Under the pieces are notes generated by a model. That model was not told the DNA's origin and did not search any database. It saw nothing but the letters and a program-made list of their open reading frames with translations. Shown piece after piece: positions 52,345-61,825 of a stretch of 64,000 bases of DNA (position 1 is the stretch's first letter; each line of letters opens with the position of its first letter). The stretch is from Methanoregula sp. (GTDB lineage Archaea; Halobacteriota; Methanomicrobia; Methanomicrobiales; Methanospirillaceae). A program made the translations under genes and the position numbers. The stretch lies in assembly GCF_028712425.1 (NCBI RefSeq), contig NZ_JAQTQD010000001.1:146389-210388 (forward strand), in the 5' to 3' direction.

Positions 52345-53031
52345 TTACTCCGGTATCCTTTCCATCGGCGAAGCGATGATCCGGGCGTACGATTCCGCCG
52401 TGATATAATTCGGCGTGTACACAACACCGTACCCGCTCATGGCCTGCGAGAGCTGTCGCAGGTTATTGCTTGCCACGGCCATCTGATGGTTGTAAATATA
52501 GGTCAGGTCCTGGTTGTCGGTCCGGCCAATTGCCGCAGAGAGATCCGCGATGTTCATTTCCGTAAACTGTGCGCTCACCCTCAGTGCATCGGCTGCGGAC
52601 GAGAGCCCTGTGTTGAGATCATTGTTGTACATCTGCTGGAGCAACGGGTTGGTGAAGATCCCGGCCTTCTGTTTCTCGGGATTGGGGATGTCATACCGGA
52701 AAAGGATCACATCATCGACTTTCATGGAGACTTTTGCAGCATTCGAGATGTCCTGAAGGAGCGGGAGGGTCGTGTGCATCCCGTAGAGCGCCGCGTTGAG
52801 ATCGTACGCGAACTTTGCTTCTTCCTGAAGGAGCAGGATGTCGGCGGTCTCGGTTGCGTTGAGTTCTCCTTTCGGCAGTGCGTTGAACGCCATGTCCGTT
52901 GCAGATGGTGAGGGCGTGGCAACGGGTGCCGCGGGAGTTACCGGTGCCGGTCCCTGCTGGCCGGTGCAGCCGGCTGCTGCGACAAGGATGCAGACAAGCA
53001 GGAGGATTCCCATGAAAAACGATCGTGACAT
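52345..53031 (-). CDS. DUF2202-like ferritin-fold lipoprotein
   Basis: 228 residues. The signal peptide ends in a lipobox (VAAAGC, lipid-modified Cys near 22), then a Pro/Ala/Thr linker and a helical domain (about 50-228). That domain resembles DUF2202 of the ferritin-like superfamily: LPKGELNATETADILLLQEE AKFAYDLNAALYG is the usual opening pattern with its Glu residues. No clear second metal motif is visible. Membrane-anchored outside the cell; function unknown. Confidence 0.75.
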   Translation of the reverse strand: MSRSFFMGILLLVCILVAAAGCTGQQGPAPVTPAAPVATPSPSATDMAFNALPKGELNATETADILLLQEEAKFAYDLNAALYGMHTTLPLLQDISNAAKVSMKVDDVILFRYDIPNPEKQKAGIFTNPLLQQMYNNDLNTGLSSAADALRVSAQFTEMNIADLSAAIGRTDNQDLTYIYNHQMAVASNNLRQLSQAMSGYGVVYTPNYITAESYARIIASPMERIPE

Positions 53032-53176
53032 AAAATAGAATTTTCACGGTACGTATTTCAAGTACTCTTTTTTTTCGCCACGACGGCTCATCCAAATAAT
53101 TCTCGCGCTATTCACTACAATTCTCATCCCGCAACACATTTCTTCTCCCGAAGAGAATTCCTGTCTGAGAGTTTGT

Positions 53177-53875
53177 ATGAAGCACGAGATCATTGGCAGC
53201 AACCTGCAGATGGTGAAGATCGACCTCCTGCCGGGCGAGGGGATCTATGCAGAGGCCGGGGCAATGGTGAACATGACCGGCTCGTTCACGATGGAGAGCC
53301 AGCTCAAAGGGGGCATCATCTCCGGCATCAAGCGGGCGGTCGTGGGCGAGAGCGTATTCCTCACGCGTTTCTCGCCGGGCGAGGGCTCCGGTTTTGTTTC
53401 GTTTGCCGGTACCATGCCGGGCAAGATTTTTCCGGTTACGATAAGCCCCGACCGGGAGTTCATCGCCCGCAAGGACTCGTTCCTCTGCTGCCATGAAGGA
53501 GTCGAGCTCGACATCGCGTTCACAAGCAAGATCCAGGCCGGTCTTTTCGGAGGCGAGGGTTTCGTGCTCCAGCGGATGACCGGGCAGGGAACGGTCTTCC
53601 TCCACTGCTGCGGCGACATCATCGAGCTCGACTTAAAGCCCGGCGAGGTTGTCAAAGTCCAGACCGGCCTTGTTGTCGGGTTCGACCACACCGTCGCTTA
53701 CGACATCGCGCTCGCGGGCGGGATCACGACCGCACTCTTTGGCGGCGAGGGCCTCTTTGTCACCACGCTCACGGGCCCGGGAAAAGTCATTCTCCAGTCG
53801 ATGAACATGCAGAAGATCGCAGCAAGCCTCATACCCTACCTGCCCAAGCCGGAAGTAAAAGTCAAGCCGGTATAA
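53177..53875 (+). CDS. AIM24 / TIGR00266 family protein
   Basis: 232 residues of double-stranded beta-helix type, with PGEGIYAEAGAMVNMTGSF, an inner glycine-rich core (GLFGGEGFVLQRMTGQGTVF) and a second ALFGGEGLFVTTLTGPG. The pair of LFGGEG motifs defines the family. Related to yeast mitochondrial AIM24, widespread in prokaryotes; biochemical function unknown. It ends two bases before the convergent caspase-like gene. Confidence 0.9.
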   Translation: MKHEIIGSNLQMVKIDLLPGEGIYAEAGAMVNMTGSFTMESQLKGGIISGIKRAVVGESVFLTRFSPGEGSGFVSFAGTMPGKIFPVTISPDREFIARKDSFLCCHEGVELDIAFTSKIQAGLFGGEGFVLQRMTGQGTVFLHCCGDIIELDLKPGEVVKVQTGLVVGFDHTVAYDIALAGGITTALFGGEGLFVTTLTGPGKVILQSMNMQKIAASLIPYLPKPEVKVKPV

Positions 53876-53877
53876 AA

Positions 53878-54579
53878 TTATTTTTTCCAGCCGAGTTTTT
53901 CCAGCACGTACGCGGTCTCGTCCACGACCTTCTCGCCGGGACTGCGGGGCTGGACAACGATGGTGATGGCATTTTTCAACGCAAGGTTTCTGCCCTTCTG
54001 CTTGCAGAGAATATAATCGCCGTTGAACCTACGCAGCGCCTTCACAAACGCGTTTAAGATCTTCTTCCGGTCTTTGAGATCGCTCTTTGAGAGTTTCATC
54101 AGGTGCTCGAAGATCGAGACATCGATGAGCGTGCTTGCAATCCAGCTGATCTCGCAGGTGTACCCGAAGATCCAGGCAATGTGGGAGTTCTTCGTGGTCG
54201 CGATGAAATCATCGATGTTGTTGCCCACGCTGCACGAGCCGATGAGCACGCCTTCGATATTGGAGTACCGGGCCGCGTTCTTCACGGCCTTGAACATGGC
54301 CGGCAGTTTCATGCCGGTCTTGGACTTGAGCCCGCCGATCCGTTTGCCGGTGCCATGGGCTGCAATGTACAGGAAGAGCCGGTCTTCTTTGGTGTTCGTC
54401 AGGTCGTCCTCAAGCGCCCGCTTAAAGCCGATCTTCTCGTAGAAGTTCGAGTAATAGATGTTGAAGTCGCCTTGGACACCCTCCAGTCCCTGGAGGAAGA
54501 GGAGGACGGAGGGACGCTTGGGTTTCTCTTCGGGCGTCCACCAGAGGCCTTCGATGACAAGGAGTGCTGTGCTCGACAT
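53878..54579 (-). CDS. Caspase-like (clan CD) cysteine peptidase-type protein
   Basis: 233 residues from the ATG at 54579 (GGAGATCC ribosome binding site); the frame is open to 54618. The protein has a His-Gly pair in FLYIAAHGTGKRIG (His75) and, 41 residues later, Cys116 in VLIGSCSVGNNID, both at ends of hydrophobic beta-strands, the classic dyad arrangement of caspase, gingipain and CHAT folds. Residues 143-170 form a second alpha/beta element. There is no prodomain, signal or fused adaptor domain. Proteolysis is a prediction, as some relatives are inactive. Confidence 0.68.
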   Translation of the reverse strand: MSSTALLVIEGLWWTPEEKPKRPSVLLFLQGLEGVQGDFNIYYSNFYEKIGFKRALEDDLTNTKEDRLFLYIAAHGTGKRIGGLKSKTGMKLPAMFKAVKNAARYSNIEGVLIGSCSVGNNIDDFIATTKNSHIAWIFGYTCEISWIASTLIDVSIFEHLMKLSKSDLKDRKKILNAFVKALRRFNGDYILCKQKGRNLALKNAITIVVQPRSPGEKVVDETAYVLEKLGWKK

Positions 54580-54702
54580 GCTGTGAGGATCTCCTGACTG
54601 ATAACAAGGAGAGGTCACATAAGAGAATAACTGTTGTGGCCGGCACCGGAATTTTCAATTGCATGGACAGTGGATCTTCCTTATCCAGTACCGGACTTTT
54701 TC

Positions 54703-55056
54703 ATGGAACGCCCTGACACAGACAAACCGGAACAACCCGGAGACCGGGCCCCTGCACCGGAGGATCTGCCGGAATGCCCTGCCGGTACTGTCCCCCGGGG
54801 CATGACACTCGAAGGGCTCGTAACCATGACCGGCGAGATGGGGCATTTAAACGAGCTTGTCCTGCTCCATGTTGAGAACGCCGGTGGGTTCACCTGCACG
54901 GATTCCTACCTGACCATCGTGACGCCCGTTCTCGATATGCTGGAAGGGGAGATCCGGTTCCGGTACCGCGAGGGGATGGACCATGCGGAGATCAAGTCCA
55001 TTATTGCGGATTGGATTGATAAGGAGATTGCCGGATTCCGGCCCGGGCAACCGTAA
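54703..55056 (+). CDS. Hypothetical acidic protein
   Basis: 117 residues from the ATG at 54703 (an alternative GTG at 54634 gives 140). A Pro/Asp-rich head is followed by a compact alpha/beta segment (EGLVTMTGEMGHLNELVLLH ... GMDHAEIKSIIADWIDKEI). I do not recognise a family. It is divergent from the caspase-like gene and close to repeat copy C. Confidence 0.6.
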   Translation: MERPDTDKPEQPGDRAPAPEDLPECPAGTVPRGMTLEGLVTMTGEMGHLNELVLLHVENAGGFTCTDSYLTIVTPVLDMLEGEIRFRYREGMDHAEIKSIIADWIDKEIAGFRPGQP

Positions 55057-55103
55057 GATTTTGTGAAATTTTCTGCTCTCCCACAAAAAACATCATTCGC
55101 AAA

Positions 55104-55175
55104 GATGGGGGCTGATGCCCCCATACCCCCGGTTGCGATGAACGGCCGCCGCCCCGAAGGGCGCCCCGCGGCGGC
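55104..55175. repeat. Dispersed GC-rich hairpin repeat, copy C
   Basis: GATGGGGGCTGATGCCCCCATACCCCC, spacer GGTTGCGATGAACG, then GCCGCCGC-CCCGAAGGG-CGCCCC-GCGGCGGC. The body is nearly identical to copy A at 28317, and the second block at 55222-55270 (AATACAGAGGCATCACC, then C- and G-rich arms) also matches copy A's 28438-28480. The minus-strand frames across copies A and C yield the same peptide, which marks repeat-derived translation. Confidence 0.87.
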
Positions 55176-55311
55176 TTCAATTTTTTTATGAAAGAAATCT
55201 TTGCCAAAGTATTCCTTTCTGGTAATACAGAGGCATCACCTGCGTCCCCGCCCCCTTGGGGGCAGGGCTGGCGCGAGGGGGATCAATCGCAGTGGAGAAA
55301 ATGTAATCTCC

Positions 55312-55319
55312 AAAAAAAA
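55312..55319 (-). terminator. Oligo-T terminator of the TraB-family gene
   Basis: Eight A on the plus strand, T8 on the coding strand, begin three bases past the stop at 55322. Confidence 0.45.
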
Positions 55320-55321
55320 GA

Positions 55322-56527
55322 TCAGAACAACCCGGTAACCCACGCCCACATATTGCCGATACCGGTGGTGATGACCACGCCCGGGTCGATGCCGAGCACC
55401 GGGAAGACAAAGATAAAGTACAGAACCGTCCCGAGCAGGCTCCCGAGGTTGCCGAGCGCTGCTACGAGCACGACCTTGAAGAGCGGGATCCTCGCCATCT
55501 CACTGAGCGATTCGGTCTCGTAGATCTTCCTGAAGTCCGAGATGGGGGGCTTCCTCACGCGGGCCTCGACATATGCGCCAATCCACCCGGCGTGGAGCAT
55601 CGGGTTGAGCGAGGTCATCCACGCAACACAGAAGCAGGTCAGGGCCGAGTACGGGTGGCCGCCCGCAAGCAGGACGAAGAGTGCAGAGAGCACGCCGTGG
55701 ATGATCACCCAGAAGAGGAACGCATACAGCAGGACATCCAGGCCCACGCCCGAGAACGCGATGGCCGCAAGCAGGAAGGCGAAGAGGAACGTGACGCCGA
55801 AGCCGAAGACCTTTGCCCACGGGAACGGTTTTGGTTCTTTTGTCAGCGAGTCGAACGGCGGAAGGGTCTTCGGGTCGTCGAGGTACACGGAGATCCCTTT
55901 CCGGTGACCGGCGCCGATGACTGCGAGGATCTTTCCTTCGGGCCGCTGGGCTTTCAGGAGGACGAGCTGGTGCGCGATATACGCATCACGCTCGTCAATG
56001 AGGGCACGGGCTCCGTTGGGGGAGAACTTCCGGAACTCTTCCATCACGACATCGATCACGTTCTGTTCCTTTAAGGACTCGATATCGATCTCTTCCCCGC
56101 CATCGATCTCGGCAATCGAGATGATCAGGGCCCAGATCATCTTGAGTTTCTCGATGATGCCGAGCGTGTTCCAGAACCGCATGAGCGTGACGCGGATGTC
56201 CCGGTCAACGAGCGCGATAGGGATATTACGCTGCTCGGCTTCCGCGATTGCAGCTTTCATCTCGGCACCCGGTTCAACGCCAACGTCGAACCCGATCTTG
56301 CGCTGGAGATAGGCAAGGAGCCACTGGACGAGAAGGGAGTTGAAATTTTTCACTTCCAGGACATCGTTCACGCTCGGGTCGCGTGCCTGTTTTTTCAGGG
56401 CCGAGTACCGTGCCGGGTCAAGCTCGATGGCAACGACATCGGGATGATATTCTTCGATTGCGGTCCGGACCTCGTTGACGCTCTCCTGCGAGACGTGGGC
56501 CGTGCCGATGATTTTTATTTCTGCCAT
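55322..56527 (-). CDS. TraB/PrgY-family membrane protein
   Basis: 401 residues. The N-terminal half carries the GxH-type motif IIGTAHVSQESVNEV (about 5-19), AIELDPARYSAL and ILAVIGAGHRKGI, the conserved set of TraB (pheromone-shutdown) domains, thought to be metalloprotease-like. The second half has four or five membrane helices. A perfect ribosome binding site, GGTGATCA, precedes the ATG. Known members down-regulate peptide signals in bacteria or act at mitochondria; the archaeal role is unknown. Confidence 0.9.
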   Translation of the reverse strand: MAEIKIIGTAHVSQESVNEVRTAIEEYHPDVVAIELDPARYSALKKQARDPSVNDVLEVKNFNSLLVQWLLAYLQRKIGFDVGVEPGAEMKAAIAEAEQRNIPIALVDRDIRVTLMRFWNTLGIIEKLKMIWALIISIAEIDGGEEIDIESLKEQNVIDVVMEEFRKFSPNGARALIDERDAYIAHQLVLLKAQRPEGKILAVIGAGHRKGISVYLDDPKTLPPFDSLTKEPKPFPWAKVFGFGVTFLFAFLLAAIAFSGVGLDVLLYAFLFWVIIHGVLSALFVLLAGGHPYSALTCFCVAWMTSLNPMLHAGWIGAYVEARVRKPPISDFRKIYETESLSEMARIPLFKVVLVAALGNLGSLLGTVLYFIFVFPVLGIDPGVVITTGIGNMWAWVTGLF

Positions 56528-56930
56528 TGATCACCGTTTGTGACGGTTATGTTGGTGGTGAAGGGTGATTAAGGGAGGGGATGGGGAAAGGGTCTGCTGA
56601 AAGGACTCGTTATGAATGGTAATCAGAATTCAAAAACCGTTGTCATACTAAATACACAATATACTATACAATATGTTAACTCGGTGTTTCTTATGAATTG
56701 CTTATGAAATACCGCAAATAAAATTTCTTTTTTATATTCTGGCCATTGTTTTACCTGATTTGGCTGGGATTTATCATTATTTGTCCGGATTCCGGTGATC
56801 AGGCTTATATTCACGATGTAAAATTTATAGGAATTTAATAAGGTTTATGGTATGTGAGCGGGAGTATTCTGGCATAATGGAAAAGAACAGTCAATAAGAC
56901 CGTTATTTTCCGGGCAATGAGGTGTGTATT
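56528..56930. promoter_or_regulatory. AT-rich divergent region upstream of the calpain-like gene
   Basis: About 400 bp of AT-rich sequence. TTTAATAAGG (56833-56842) and GGTTTATGG (56842-56850) are TATA-like candidates for the plus-strand gene; CCTTAATC on the minus strand near 56570 could serve the TraB-family gene. No gene is seen. Confidence 0.4.
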
Positions 56931-58613
56931 GTGGTTTCTTTTCGAAGGATATGGGATTGGTTTTATGAGTTAATTCTGTATATCATCCATCTTCTCTGGC
57001 CGGTAAAATCGTATGGAACAACGGGAGCAAGAAATCCCTATGCCGTATATCGGGCAATTTATGGAGATGATCCGTTTACCAAAAATTCAGAAAAAAATGA
57101 TAGCGAGAGTAAATCATCATCTGTTCTCGCGATTCCTCCAAAAGATGCAAGAGAACGTCTCAACAATCTCGGATCGGGAGGATCTGGGCTATCCTACGAA
57201 AAATTATTTGACCCATATTACGGATCCTGTCTTTTCTCTAAAATAACCATTGAAGAAGTAAAGGGATTTCAGCATGAGAAAATTTTCCTGAAAAGGGAGA
57301 GATCTTCCGGAATCACTGCCGTGGATGATTCAGGTCTTGGAAAGAATTCGTCCGGAAACATTCCGCAATTCATCCAGCTTGACGGAGCCCCGAAATTTTC
57401 CGGTTGCGTTGACGATTTCCGTAACTGGGATCCGGATAACCCTGCTCTTCCTGATGATCCAGTGACACTCTGTGTTGATTGGCTCGATCCAGATACTTTA
57501 GAGGATGATAAAAAAACTGTAATCAATTACCCGGATACAGTTCATCCCTCATTTGATGATTCGGTCCAGGGGCCGGTGCCGGACTGTTATTTCCTTGCAG
57601 CACTATCCACCATTGCATGGTTTGATTTTAATTACCCCAACAGAGCAACGGGGATTCTGGCAAAGGATAAAAAAAACCCGATAATTTTTGCTGATATCAA
57701 AATGAAGTTATACTCAGTTTCCGGGAAAAGTATCCTGCCGCCTTTAAAAGCTATTGCAGTTAACACTAATTATCTTCTTCCAAGAAACAAAAATGGCGAT
57801 TTCCAAGGAGTTAAAACAAGGACCGGCAACGCGAGCTGGCTCCCCTATTATGAGAAAGCATTCTTACGATATCTTGAAACCACCGGTATTCTGACACCGG
57901 GGGATCCAAACAAACCAGACATTTGCCGGATCCAAGGGGGCGATCCGGGAGAAACGTTGCGGGCACTGCTTCGGAGACCAAATGGAAAACTCAACCGATA
58001 TATCATGAATAGTAGACTCCCCAATCATAACTCCAACGATCCCGAGGCTGTCTGGTTAAGACTAAATAGTGTTGTTGCTGAAAAAGCCTCTGAAAACCCG
58101 GCCAACCAAGCACGACGGACACAGTATCCAGCAGTGGCACGAACCTTTGGTTGCTCAGGACCTGATATCACCGGCGATCCTGAACCATCCCTTTATGCTG
58201 CAACAGCTAAGGGAGTAATCTATGACGATGAACTGATAGTTGCTTCTCATTCTTATTCCCTTCTTGGTATCATGATGGACAGCAATAACCAGAGATACAT
58301 AATTTTAAGGAATCCATATGGGGAAAATCCAGGGTATGAATACGGGATGCAGTACGATGCTAATGGAAATCCTAAATACCATCTCTTCGGTGATGTGGGA
58401 AGACAACCGGTTGGACCGACCGGTGAAAAAGCTATTGATTACCGCCTTACTTTCCCATCTATAGTGTACAATGGAACACCCTATTCAATCGCCCCGTGGA
58501 TTCCGGTGAACACCACAGCCGGAACGGTGGTAATGCCAAACAAGGGTAAATTCGCCATCCGTCTTGATGACTTTGTTAACTATTTCCAGGAGTTCGATTA
58601 CGTTCTAATATAG
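56931..58613 (+). CDS. Calpain-like cysteine protease (family C2 motif set)
   Basis: 560 residues from the GTG at 56931 with GAGGTG just upstream; a GTG at 56922 is also possible. A short hydrophobic stretch near the N-terminus (FYELILYIIHLLWPV) may anchor it. The catalytic elements match calpains: oxyanion Gln213 six residues before Cys219 in VQGPVPDCYFLAALSTIAW, His440 in ASHSYSLLGI and Asn461 in LRNPYGEN. The insert between Cys and His is long (about 220 residues). No EF-hand or C2 domain follows. AT-rich, next to a large surface protein gene with which it may be co-transcribed (48-bp gap). Confidence 0.8.
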   Translation: MVSFRRIWDWFYELILYIIHLLWPVKSYGTTGARNPYAVYRAIYGDDPFTKNSEKNDSESKSSSVLAIPPKDARERLNNLGSGGSGLSYEKLFDPYYGSCLFSKITIEEVKGFQHEKIFLKRERSSGITAVDDSGLGKNSSGNIPQFIQLDGAPKFSGCVDDFRNWDPDNPALPDDPVTLCVDWLDPDTLEDDKKTVINYPDTVHPSFDDSVQGPVPDCYFLAALSTIAWFDFNYPNRATGILAKDKKNPIIFADIKMKLYSVSGKSILPPLKAIAVNTNYLLPRNKNGDFQGVKTRTGNASWLPYYEKAFLRYLETTGILTPGDPNKPDICRIQGGDPGETLRALLRRPNGKLNRYIMNSRLPNHNSNDPEAVWLRLNSVVAEKASENPANQARRTQYPAVARTFGCSGPDITGDPEPSLYAATAKGVIYDDELIVASHSYSLLGIMMDSNNQRYIILRNPYGENPGYEYGMQYDANGNPKYHLFGDVGRQPVGPTGEKAIDYRLTFPSIVYNGTPYSIAPWIPVNTTAGTVVMPNKGKFAIRLDDFVNYFQEFDYVLI

Positions 58614-58661
58614 GATTGCCAGCCCGTTTAAGAACGAAAATAGATTGGATCAATCAAATTC

Positions 58662-61600
58662 GTGGGAAAAATGCATCACACGATGATAAACAAAAATTCC
58701 AATGACGGTTTCGCTCATATATGGATTAGTATACTTTTTTTCCTCGTTCTCCTGTGTACCGTAGTAACCGTTATCACATCAGCCGGTACCGTGACCCTCA
58801 TTACCACAAATACCACTGAATCGAACCAGTGGAATCCAGCAATATATGACAATTGGATTGTATGGACGGATAACAGGGACAATACCGCTTTTACATCCTA
58901 TCAAGACATTTACGCTTACAATATTACCACGGGTGAAGAAAAGAGGATAACCAATCCGGGTTCATATGCTGATCATCCCTCGATATCCGGCACACTTGTT
59001 GCTTTTGACAACTCGCGAAGCGGGAATACTGACATCTATCTTGTAGATTTGGAATCCGGCTCTCGATGGCGAATAACAGAAAACGACGCCCTTCAAGAGT
59101 TCCCCTCTATCAGCGGAAACAGGATTGTCTGGCAGGATAAGCGTCAAGGTTCTTATGATATCTACTTGAATGGAACTTCTCCAGGTCTTGAAACCATTCT
59201 GACACCAGACACTGCAACAACAAATCAAAATTTTCCAATTATTTCGGGTGAAAAAGTTGTCTGGCAGGATGAGCGTAATAGTAACAGCATTTATATGATA
59301 AATATGTCATCCGGATCATCTTATCTGATCTCACCCGATGGTGTGACATTCGACTTTACAGGATTTCCAGAAATTACTTTTGATAATGGGATTGTGGCAT
59401 GGCGAGATCCTTTCAAAAAAATTGTAACGAATGATACTCGGCAACTTCCCATGAGCCAAAGTGAGGTATCCCTTGATTCGACCACACAAAAATACCCATC
59501 TATCTCAGGTAACAAGATTATTTGGATTGATGATCGTGAATCCCTCGATGATATTTATTTCAATGAGATTCCAGGATCTTCTGATGAGAGGATAACAACT
59601 TTCGATGATGCAGTCGAACTCTTGCATGGGTCCCCGAAAATTTTTAACAACAGGATTGTCTGGACAGACAATCGGAACAGTGGGTTTGAAGATATCTATC
59701 TCTACACCCTCGACCACGACGAGCCCTGCCCGGTCGCAGATTTCACGATGTCTTCCCAAAGTGGCGCAATCCCCCATACAATCCAGTTCAATGATACGTC
59801 AACTGATGCAGAGAACATCACGCACTGGAATTATGAGTTCGGCGATGGTAACGTATCAGAGGACACGCTAAAAGCAAACCAATCCTTTACTTACAATGTC
59901 CCGGGAAAATATGATGTCCGGCTCACGGTCAACAATCCCTACTGCCGTAGTGAGACACCTGTTGATAACAAATACAAGGTCAGCGTCGGTGCATCGCCCA
60001 TCGCGGCATTCACGACAGATGTTTCAGATGGCTTTGTAGACCTGAAAGTCAAGTTTACCGATTTTTCCATCAATGCAGAAACCTGGAACTGGTCCTTTGG
60101 GGATGGGGAATGGTTCAACACAACCGATGTTTCGAAAAAAAATCCGGAAAAAACCTACAATATTGCCGGGACCTACACGCCGTATCTGTACGTCAACAAC
60201 ACCTGGGGGACAGCATCGGCTCACAAAACCATCAAAGCTCTTACTGGCGCAAACGTGACTGCGAACACGAGCGTTGACGGTTTCACCTTTACGGAGCCCT
60301 ATGGTTCACAGTTTGTTACCTTCACGAAAGGGACTGCACCTGATTGCACGATTGCAGGAGACTCACTGGTATGCCGGGGAGCAGATCTTGCAGATAATGG
60401 CTGGACCAATATCACGTTCACCTCAAACGATGGCATCGGATTCATGGATCACGGTGCAACCATTTCAGGGAACCTGTCCTCTGTGTCCTTCCAGATAACG
60501 GAAATACATCCCGCTGGTTTTTCCCAAACAACCGGCTCCCAAAGCACCCTGAATCACACGATTACCCTTGACACGTTCCCGGAAAACGCAAAGGTAAATT
60601 CCCAGGTTTGGGAAGGATATACTGATGCTGACCTCGCCCTGTTCTCAAGCATCGGGAAAAGTTCTGGTTTTTCTGATATTCTTGGCGTTGCCTACACAAT
60701 GAAAATTGTAAAAACCGGCATTCCTGCTGGCGGGACGGCAAAGATCCACATGAGTGTCAATGCTACCTGGGTCAGCAACCACATGGGGCGATCACATACC
60801 TATATCGAGCGGATCTCCGATGACCGGTCAACCGGAGAAGTCTTACGGCCACGGTTCCTCTATTACGATCCTGCAACAAATCTGGATTATTTTGAAGCCG
60901 AATCATCCCGGGGCTCGTCAACATTCGGTCTTGTCCAGCTCACCGGTTCCGGCAACCCCTTCCAGCTCATCACCCTCACTATAGCCAGCCAGGTAAACGC
61001 ACCACAACCATCCGGTGGCTCCGATTCATATGGTAACTCTGGAGCCCCATCCGGCAGCACAAAAGGCCTGTCGGCACAGGCCCCTCAACCAGCACCCGAA
61101 CAAAAAGCTCCTGTCGTCTTTATTGATCCCGGAAAGACAGCGCCACTCTATACAAACCAGGGCGGAGTCATAACGCAGGAGACTACCCTCATGTCCACCG
61201 ATACGCTGGCATCCGTTGTGCTTGGGGAGGGGACAGTCGCAAAGGACAGTGCCGGAAGCCCGCTCTCCTCACTCAGCATCGCCTCCATCGCCCCGGATGC
61301 AATTCCCGCAGCGCCACCATCAGGCCAGGCAGTCATGATCGACGGGAGGGCCTATGAACTCGGGCCGGACGGTGCAACCTTCTCCCCGGGGATTACTGTT
61401 ACGTTCACCATCCCGCAGGCGCAGTGGGGAAAAGAGTATTCGCTGATGATGTACGACAAGGCAACCGGCACATGGTCGGAGGTCCCCGGCAGTTTCAATG
61501 CAAAGGACGGCACATTCACCGCGGTGCTGTCGCATTTCTGCTGTGTCGCGCTCTTCGAGAAGGAGATTGGTAAGCCGGTGGTCCGGCAGACGACTGTCGC

Positions 61601-61805
61601 CCCGCAACCGGAACCTGCCCGGCTTGCGCCGGTTGCGACACCGTCACCCCGGCCCCCGCAGAATGCCCTCTCCATCGTGTTCAGCATGTCAGAATGGGTT
61701 GCGGGGGAGGCAGCGAACCGCAGCAGTTACCTGACCGCCCTTGCTATCATCATTATCATTGTCCTCTCCATCATGCTCCTGCACCGGCGGCGGAATAATC
61801 CTTAA
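58662..61805 (+). CDS. Large surface protein: beta-propeller repeats, PKD domains, PGF-pre-PGF domain, C-terminal anchor
   Basis: 1047 residues from the GTG at 58662; ATGs at 58671 or 58683 are equally possible. A signal-anchor helix (about 20-45) precedes six or seven TolB/PD40-like repeats of the pattern ISGNKIVWIDDRESLDDIYF (about 50-350). Two PKD domains follow (about 355-525, with FGDGN and FGDGE cores), then a PGF-pre-PGF-type domain (about 530-775), a Ser/Pro-rich region, a second beta domain (about 830-970) and a C-terminal helix with basic tail. It is exported and cell-surface-attached. The first half is AT-rich and the last third GC-rich, suggesting a composite origin. Confidence 0.82.
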   Translation: MGKMHHTMINKNSNDGFAHIWISILFFLVLLCTVVTVITSAGTVTLITTNTTESNQWNPAIYDNWIVWTDNRDNTAFTSYQDIYAYNITTGEEKRITNPGSYADHPSISGTLVAFDNSRSGNTDIYLVDLESGSRWRITENDALQEFPSISGNRIVWQDKRQGSYDIYLNGTSPGLETILTPDTATTNQNFPIISGEKVVWQDERNSNSIYMINMSSGSSYLISPDGVTFDFTGFPEITFDNGIVAWRDPFKKIVTNDTRQLPMSQSEVSLDSTTQKYPSISGNKIIWIDDRESLDDIYFNEIPGSSDERITTFDDAVELLHGSPKIFNNRIVWTDNRNSGFEDIYLYTLDHDEPCPVADFTMSSQSGAIPHTIQFNDTSTDAENITHWNYEFGDGNVSEDTLKANQSFTYNVPGKYDVRLTVNNPYCRSETPVDNKYKVSVGASPIAAFTTDVSDGFVDLKVKFTDFSINAETWNWSFGDGEWFNTTDVSKKNPEKTYNIAGTYTPYLYVNNTWGTASAHKTIKALTGANVTANTSVDGFTFTEPYGSQFVTFTKGTAPDCTIAGDSLVCRGADLADNGWTNITFTSNDGIGFMDHGATISGNLSSVSFQITEIHPAGFSQTTGSQSTLNHTITLDTFPENAKVNSQVWEGYTDADLALFSSIGKSSGFSDILGVAYTMKIVKTGIPAGGTAKIHMSVNATWVSNHMGRSHTYIERISDDRSTGEVLRPRFLYYDPATNLDYFEAESSRGSSTFGLVQLTGSGNPFQLITLTIASQVNAPQPSGGSDSYGNSGAPSGSTKGLSAQAPQPAPEQKAPVVFIDPGKTAPLYTNQGGVITQETTLMSTDTLASVVLGEGTVAKDSAGSPLSSLSIASIAPDAIPAAPPSGQAVMIDGRAYELGPDGATFSPGITVTFTIPQAQWGKEYSLMMYDKATGTWSEVPGSFNAKDGTFTAVLSHFCCVALFEKEIGKPVVRQTTVAPQPEPARLAPVATPSPRPPQNALSIVFSMSEWVAGEAANRSSYLTALAIIIIIVLSIMLLHRRRNNP

Positions 61806-61825
61806 GACCAGGATCCGTCTGCCGC

